Positions 14,703 to 17,504 of a stretch of DNA of 17,504 bases are shown here, one piece after another (the first letter of the stretch is position 1; every line of letters begins with the position of its first letter). A program made the translations under genes and the position numbers. Under the pieces are notes generated by a model. That model had not been told where the DNA came from and did not search any database. It saw nothing but the letters and a program-made list of their open reading frames with translations. The DNA is from Stenotrophomonas sp. (lineage in GTDB: Bacteria > Pseudomonadota > Gammaproteobacteria > Xanthomonadales > Xanthomonadaceae): assembly GCA_003525885.1 (NCBI GenBank), contig DQIG01000104.1, forward strand, positions 9,307 through 26,810. The letters are read 5' to 3'.

Positions 14703-15386
14703 CTACGGCGTTGCCGGTACCACCTGCTGACCAATGAAGTTGCGCTTGGCGTCGAAGTCGTAGGCGATCTGCAGTTGGCCCACATCCGGGCAGGCGTGGC
14801 AGTCGCGCAGTGGCGTGCGGTACATCACGCGGATGCCGCCGTTCTCCAGTGGCGTGGCCCCGGCCGACTGCGCCGGGGCGAACGGCGTGGCCTGCGGGTT
14901 GGTCTTCAACAGCTCCTGCACGGTGGGGTCGGCGCGCAGGGTGTCGTCCAGCTGCACGGCATCCACGTCGATGCGCTTGCCGCTGGCGTCGACCAGGCGG
15001 GTGCCTTCGTTGGTGTTGGCGCGGAACGGGTATTCGACCGTGGCCACGCCCAGGCCACCGTTCTCGTGCCAGGCGGTCACATAGGCCAGCTCGCCACCGG
15101 TGGACAACTGCTCGGCGGCAGTAATGGCATCGGCGCTGGCGCCGCCGGCGCGCATCGCATCGCGCAGGCACTCGCGGGTGGCCGCGTTCTCACCCTGGCG
15201 GCAGGCGTTGAGGTCGCCATCCCACACCACTGCCTCGCTCCAGCGCAGCTTGCCGTCGGCGGCGGCCTTTTCTGCGCTGGGCGCGTCACCGGCTGGCGGC
15301 TCCTTGCCGGGTTCCGGCGAACGGCCCTGGCAGGCGGTCAGCAGGGCAAGCCCCAGGGCAGGCAGCAACAGGCGGGAACGGCGCAT
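14703..15386 (-). CDS. Predicted lipoprotein of unknown function
   Basis: A 227-residue protein beginning MRRSRLLLPALGLALLTAC, a lipoprotein signal with Cys 19 as the lipidation site. A Pro/Glu/Ala-rich linker follows (about 22-45), then a folded part with WSEAVVWDGDLNACRQGE, ATRECLRDAMRAGG and a C-terminal segment containing DCHACPDVGQLQIAYDFD. Several Cys could form disulfides in the periplasm. I do not recognise the family. No Asp appears at +2, so outer-membrane sorting is possible. GAGG lies about nine bases before ATG 15386. It is divergent from the SDR gene across about 108 bases and convergent with the DUF4288 gene through the REP doublet. Confidence 0.85.
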   Translation of the reverse strand: MRRSRLLLPALGLALLTACQGRSPEPGKEPPAGDAPSAEKAAADGKLRWSEAVVWDGDLNACRQGENAATRECLRDAMRAGGASADAITAAEQLSTGGELAYVTAWHENGGLGVATVEYPFRANTNEGTRLVDASGKRIDVDAVQLDDTLRADPTVQELLKTNPQATPFAPAQSAGATPLENGGIRVMYRTPLRDCHACPDVGQLQIAYDFDAKRNFIGQQVVPATP

Positions 15387-15494
15387 GGCGTGGACCTCGT
15401 GCGTTGTCTGGAAGCCCGAGTATCGTCAAGGCCGGGTGAACTCCGCGTCGGCGCGGCATACTAGCGGCTCATTGCATACGCTGGAGTGTGGAAC

Positions 15495-16313
15495 GTGGGC
15501 AGTCTGCAGGGCAAAACCCTTTTCATCACCGGTGCCTCGCGCGGCATCGGCCTGGCCATCGCACTGCGCGCTGCGCGCGACGGGGCCAACGTGGCGATCG
15601 CGGCCAAGTCGTCGGTGCCGAACCCGAAGCTGCCGGGCACCATCCACAGCGCAGCCGAGGCCGTTACCGCCGCCGGTGGCCAGGGGTTGGCGCTGAAGTG
15701 CGACATCCGCGAGGAAGAGCAGGTGCAGGCGGCGGTTGCGGCCACGGTCGACACCTTCGGTGGCATCGACATCCTGATCAACAATGCCAGCGCGATCTGG
15801 CTGCGCGGCACGCTGGACACGCCGATGAAGCGCTTCGACCTGATGCAGCAGGTCAATTCGCGCGGCAGCTTCCTGTGTGCGCAGGCCTGCCTACCGTACC
15901 TGCTGCAGTCGCCGAACCCGCACATCCTTACCCTGGCGCCGCCGCCGAGCCTGGAACCGAAGTGGTGGGGCGCGCATACCGGCTACACGCTGGCGAAGAT
16001 GGGCATGAGCTTCGTCACCCTTGGCCTGGCCGCGGAATTCGGCCCGCAGGGTGTGGCGGTCAATGCGCTGTGGCCGCGCACCGTCATCGCCACCGATGCG
16101 ATCAACATGATTCCGGGCGTGGATGCAGCCGGCTGCCGTACGCCGCAGATCATGGCCGACGCCGCGCATGCGGTGCTGGTGCGCGAAGCGGCCGGTTTCC
16201 ACGGCCAGTTCCTGATCGACGACGAAGTGCTGGCACAGGCGGGCGTCACCGATCTGTCCGGCTATGCAGTGGACCCGTCGCGGCCGCTGCTGCCGGACCT
16301 GTTCCTGGATTGA
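15495..16313 (+). CDS. Short-chain dehydrogenase/reductase, HSDL2-like
   Basis: A 272-residue cytoplasmic NAD(P)-dependent oxidoreductase. The cofactor motif TGASRGIG is at 12-19, NNAS at 96-99 and the catalytic YTLAK at 164-168, with Ser 152 placed as the third active-site residue. The N-terminal region up to KSSVPNPKLPGTIHSAAEAV (39-58), a longer loop than in simple SDRs, and VNALWPRTVIATDA (179-192) are characteristic of the hydroxysteroid-dehydrogenase-like-2 group; the substrate is unknown. GTG 15495 is preferred over GTG 15486 because GGAG lies eight bases before it and the protein then begins at GSLQGKT. No regulator or pathway partner is adjacent. A palindrome follows immediately. Confidence 0.9.
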   Translation: MGSLQGKTLFITGASRGIGLAIALRAARDGANVAIAAKSSVPNPKLPGTIHSAAEAVTAAGGQGLALKCDIREEEQVQAAVAATVDTFGGIDILINNASAIWLRGTLDTPMKRFDLMQQVNSRGSFLCAQACLPYLLQSPNPHILTLAPPPSLEPKWWGAHTGYTLAKMGMSFVTLGLAAEFGPQGVAVNALWPRTVIATDAINMIPGVDAAGCRTPQIMADAAHAVLVREAAGFHGQFLIDDEVLAQAGVTDLSGYAVDPSRPLLPDLFLD

Positions 16314-16321
16314 GCCCGGGG

Positions 16322-16340
16322 ATCCACGCAGGGCGTGGAT
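16322..16340. repeat. ATCCACGC-type palindrome after the SDR gene
   Basis: ATCCACGC (16322-16329) and GCGTGGAT (16333-16340) pair perfectly around AGG, eight bases after the stop. The arms are identical to those at 3614-3632. Confidence 0.75.
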
Positions 16341-16361
16341 CTATTGAAACTGCACTGATTC

Positions 16362-16432
16362 TGTCGCAATCGGGCGGGTGGATTGCGACATGGCGCTCCA
16401 CGGCCCCCGGCCTGACAGGCTCTGGGGCCGTG
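16362..16432. other. Two perfect inverted repeats upstream of the DUF3829 gene
   Basis: TGTCGCAATC (16362-16371) and GATTGCGACA (16381-16390) are perfect 10-base arms around nine bases. CACGGCCCC (16399-16407) and GGGGCCGTG (16424-16432) are perfect 9-base arms around 16 bases. Neither has a T-run on either strand, so these are not ordinary intrinsic terminators. They could be protein-binding sites, RNA structures, or another repeat family. Confidence 0.55.
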
Positions 16433-16496
16433 TGGGTGCAGGGAAACTGGCACGCGGCGAGAATGAAAGGCTTTTCTGCTACTGCAAGGATTCGTC

Positions 16497-17447
16497 TTGA
16501 CCCTCACCACACGCTCCGCCCCGATTGTCCTGCTTGCCGCGCTCGCAGGTCTCTCCGGCTGCAGCCCATCCACTGCGGTGTCTGCCGCAGACCCCAGCCT
16601 GGGCAAGATCAACGCCTACATCGAGTGCTACAACGGCGTCGAACAGCCCATCCACGAAGGCTTCCAGACCTACACGGGCTGGATGAAGGACGCCGAAGCC
16701 GGCCCAACCGGCAAGGAAGTGCAGCCGCGCTCACCTGGCAAGGTGCTGTCGCACCGGGTCGAGTACTGCGGCCAGCCGTTGAGCGATGCGTTGACAATGG
16801 CCCCCGCGACGCCGCTGGATGCACCCGCGCGGCAGTACCAGCAGGCGTTCCAGGCACTGAACTCCCTGATCGAGCGCGCTGATGGCTATTTCACCCGCGA
16901 GGACTATCGTCGCGATGGTGGTGAAGGAATGCGCAGCCAGCATGCCCCGCTGATGCAGGCCTATGCTGACTTCTTCAAGGCCAGCGAAGCGATGGATGCG
17001 GCGCTGGAGAAGAACGAGAACGATCGCCGCGCCACGCAGCTGAAGCAGATCGAGGAACGCGAAGGCCGTTCGCTGGCGTACTACCACTTGCGCCTGGTCG
17101 GTGATGGCAAGCAGTTGGCGATGGCGTTCCAGGGCGAGGCACCGGACGTTGCGGCGGTGCGTGGCCAGCTGGCGGACTATCAGGCGCTGGTGACTGAAAT
17201 CCAGAACGGTGGTGTCGGCAAGGACGACCCTATGTGGGGCCATGTGCAGCGCTCGGCCGACAAGCTGGTGCGTGCTGCTGGACGCGGTGTCGAACGCCTG
17301 GAACAGGGCAAGCCGATCACCGCCGATGCGCTGGCGGCCGAGCGCAAGGCGTCGGGCAGCTGGCTCACCACCGATCCTGAAGGCGCGCAGTCGACGATTC
17401 TGGATGCCTACAACGACCTGGTGACCACCAGCAATCGCATGCGTTGA
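16497..17447 (+). CDS. DUF3829 (YiiG-like) lipoprotein
   Basis: A 316-residue predicted lipoprotein. The signal ends LSGC with Cys 22 as the lipidation site, followed by SPSTAVSAADP. The mature part begins KINAYIECYNGVEQP, typical of YiiG/DUF3829 proteins, and is largely helical and rich in charged residues (about 110-300). Function is unknown; the protein should be anchored facing the periplasm. The start is TTG 16497, with AAGGA about six bases upstream; no ATG or GTG lies nearby in frame that keeps the complete signal peptide. It is the only gene on its side of the SDR-proximal REP, so it is probably transcribed alone from within the hairpin-rich region 16341-16496. Confidence 0.85.
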   Translation: MTLTTRSAPIVLLAALAGLSGCSPSTAVSAADPSLGKINAYIECYNGVEQPIHEGFQTYTGWMKDAEAGPTGKEVQPRSPGKVLSHRVEYCGQPLSDALTMAPATPLDAPARQYQQAFQALNSLIERADGYFTREDYRRDGGEGMRSQHAPLMQAYADFFKASEAMDAALEKNENDRRATQLKQIEEREGRSLAYYHLRLVGDGKQLAMAFQGEAPDVAAVRGQLADYQALVTEIQNGGVGKDDPMWGHVQRSADKLVRAAGRGVERLEQGKPITADALAAERKASGSWLTTDPEGAQSTILDAYNDLVTTSNRMR

Positions 17448-17452
17448 GGCCG

Positions 17453-17504
17453 ATCCATGCAGGGCGTGGACCTGCCCACGGTAGCGCCGGGCGATGCCCG
17501 GCGC
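17453..17504. repeat. ATCCATGC palindrome followed by a GTAG-headed REP at the window edge
   Basis: ATCCATGC-AGG-GCGTGGAC (17453-17471) is an imperfect member of the ATCCACGC family. GTAG (17481-17484) then heads a stem of GCGCCGGGC (17484-17492) and GCCCGGCGC (17496-17504) around GAT. The window ends here, so a second partner may be missing. Confidence 0.7.

Overview
The window looks like chromosomal DNA from a Stenotrophomonas-like member of the Xanthomonadaceae. The evidence is GC-rich codon use, short-LID adenylate kinase, a phosphofructokinase of the pyrophosphate type, and many small palindromes headed by GTAG (GTAG-AGCCGAGC...GCTCGGCT) like the REP elements known from S. maltophilia. 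The genus is inferred from these features, not from a database match.

Layout. At the left edge, a phosphofructokinase gene cut by the window end (1-585, minus) diverges from adk (722-1285). A 329-base non-coding stretch follows. It holds a strong hairpin whose U-tract lies on the minus strand, then a promoter-like -10 box ahead of mpl (peptidoglycan recycling ligase), which overlaps a small Lon N-domain protein. A dense REP cluster (3572-3738) separates these from a convergent three-domain membrane protein (DedA, PAP2, LssY_C; 3764-5761, minus). That gene is divergent from a kinase-like gene plus a DUF2867 gene that overlap by 4 bases. Both divergent genes have a -10 box placed so that the first base of the ATG would be the transcription start.

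The accessory core is 7113-14622. A Sec-exported RHS/YD-repeat protein of 1744 residues ends in about five fibronectin-III-like repeats and has no RHS core domain. The core domain (HTDALGSP ... RYYDP ... DPDG) sits in the next gene, in the same frame after one stop codon, and carries its own signal peptide. From about 12,750 the composition becomes visibly more AT-rich and the protein continues into a Gly/Ala-rich tail. The next gene overlaps it by 4 bases and encodes a 64-residue protein with two membrane segments. After that come a gene broken by a one-base deletion, a 69-residue hypothetical protein and a DUF4288 protein. I read this as a split polymorphic-toxin-like locus: an exported shell, a separately exported core with variable tip, and candidate immunity genes or remnants. 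The activity is inference.

The right end holds ordinary genes separated by REP elements: a lipoprotein of unknown function (minus), an SDR oxidoreductase of the HSDL2-like type, and a DUF3829 (YiiG-like) lipoprotein with a TTG start. No tRNA, rRNA, CRISPR array, transposase or integrase is visible.
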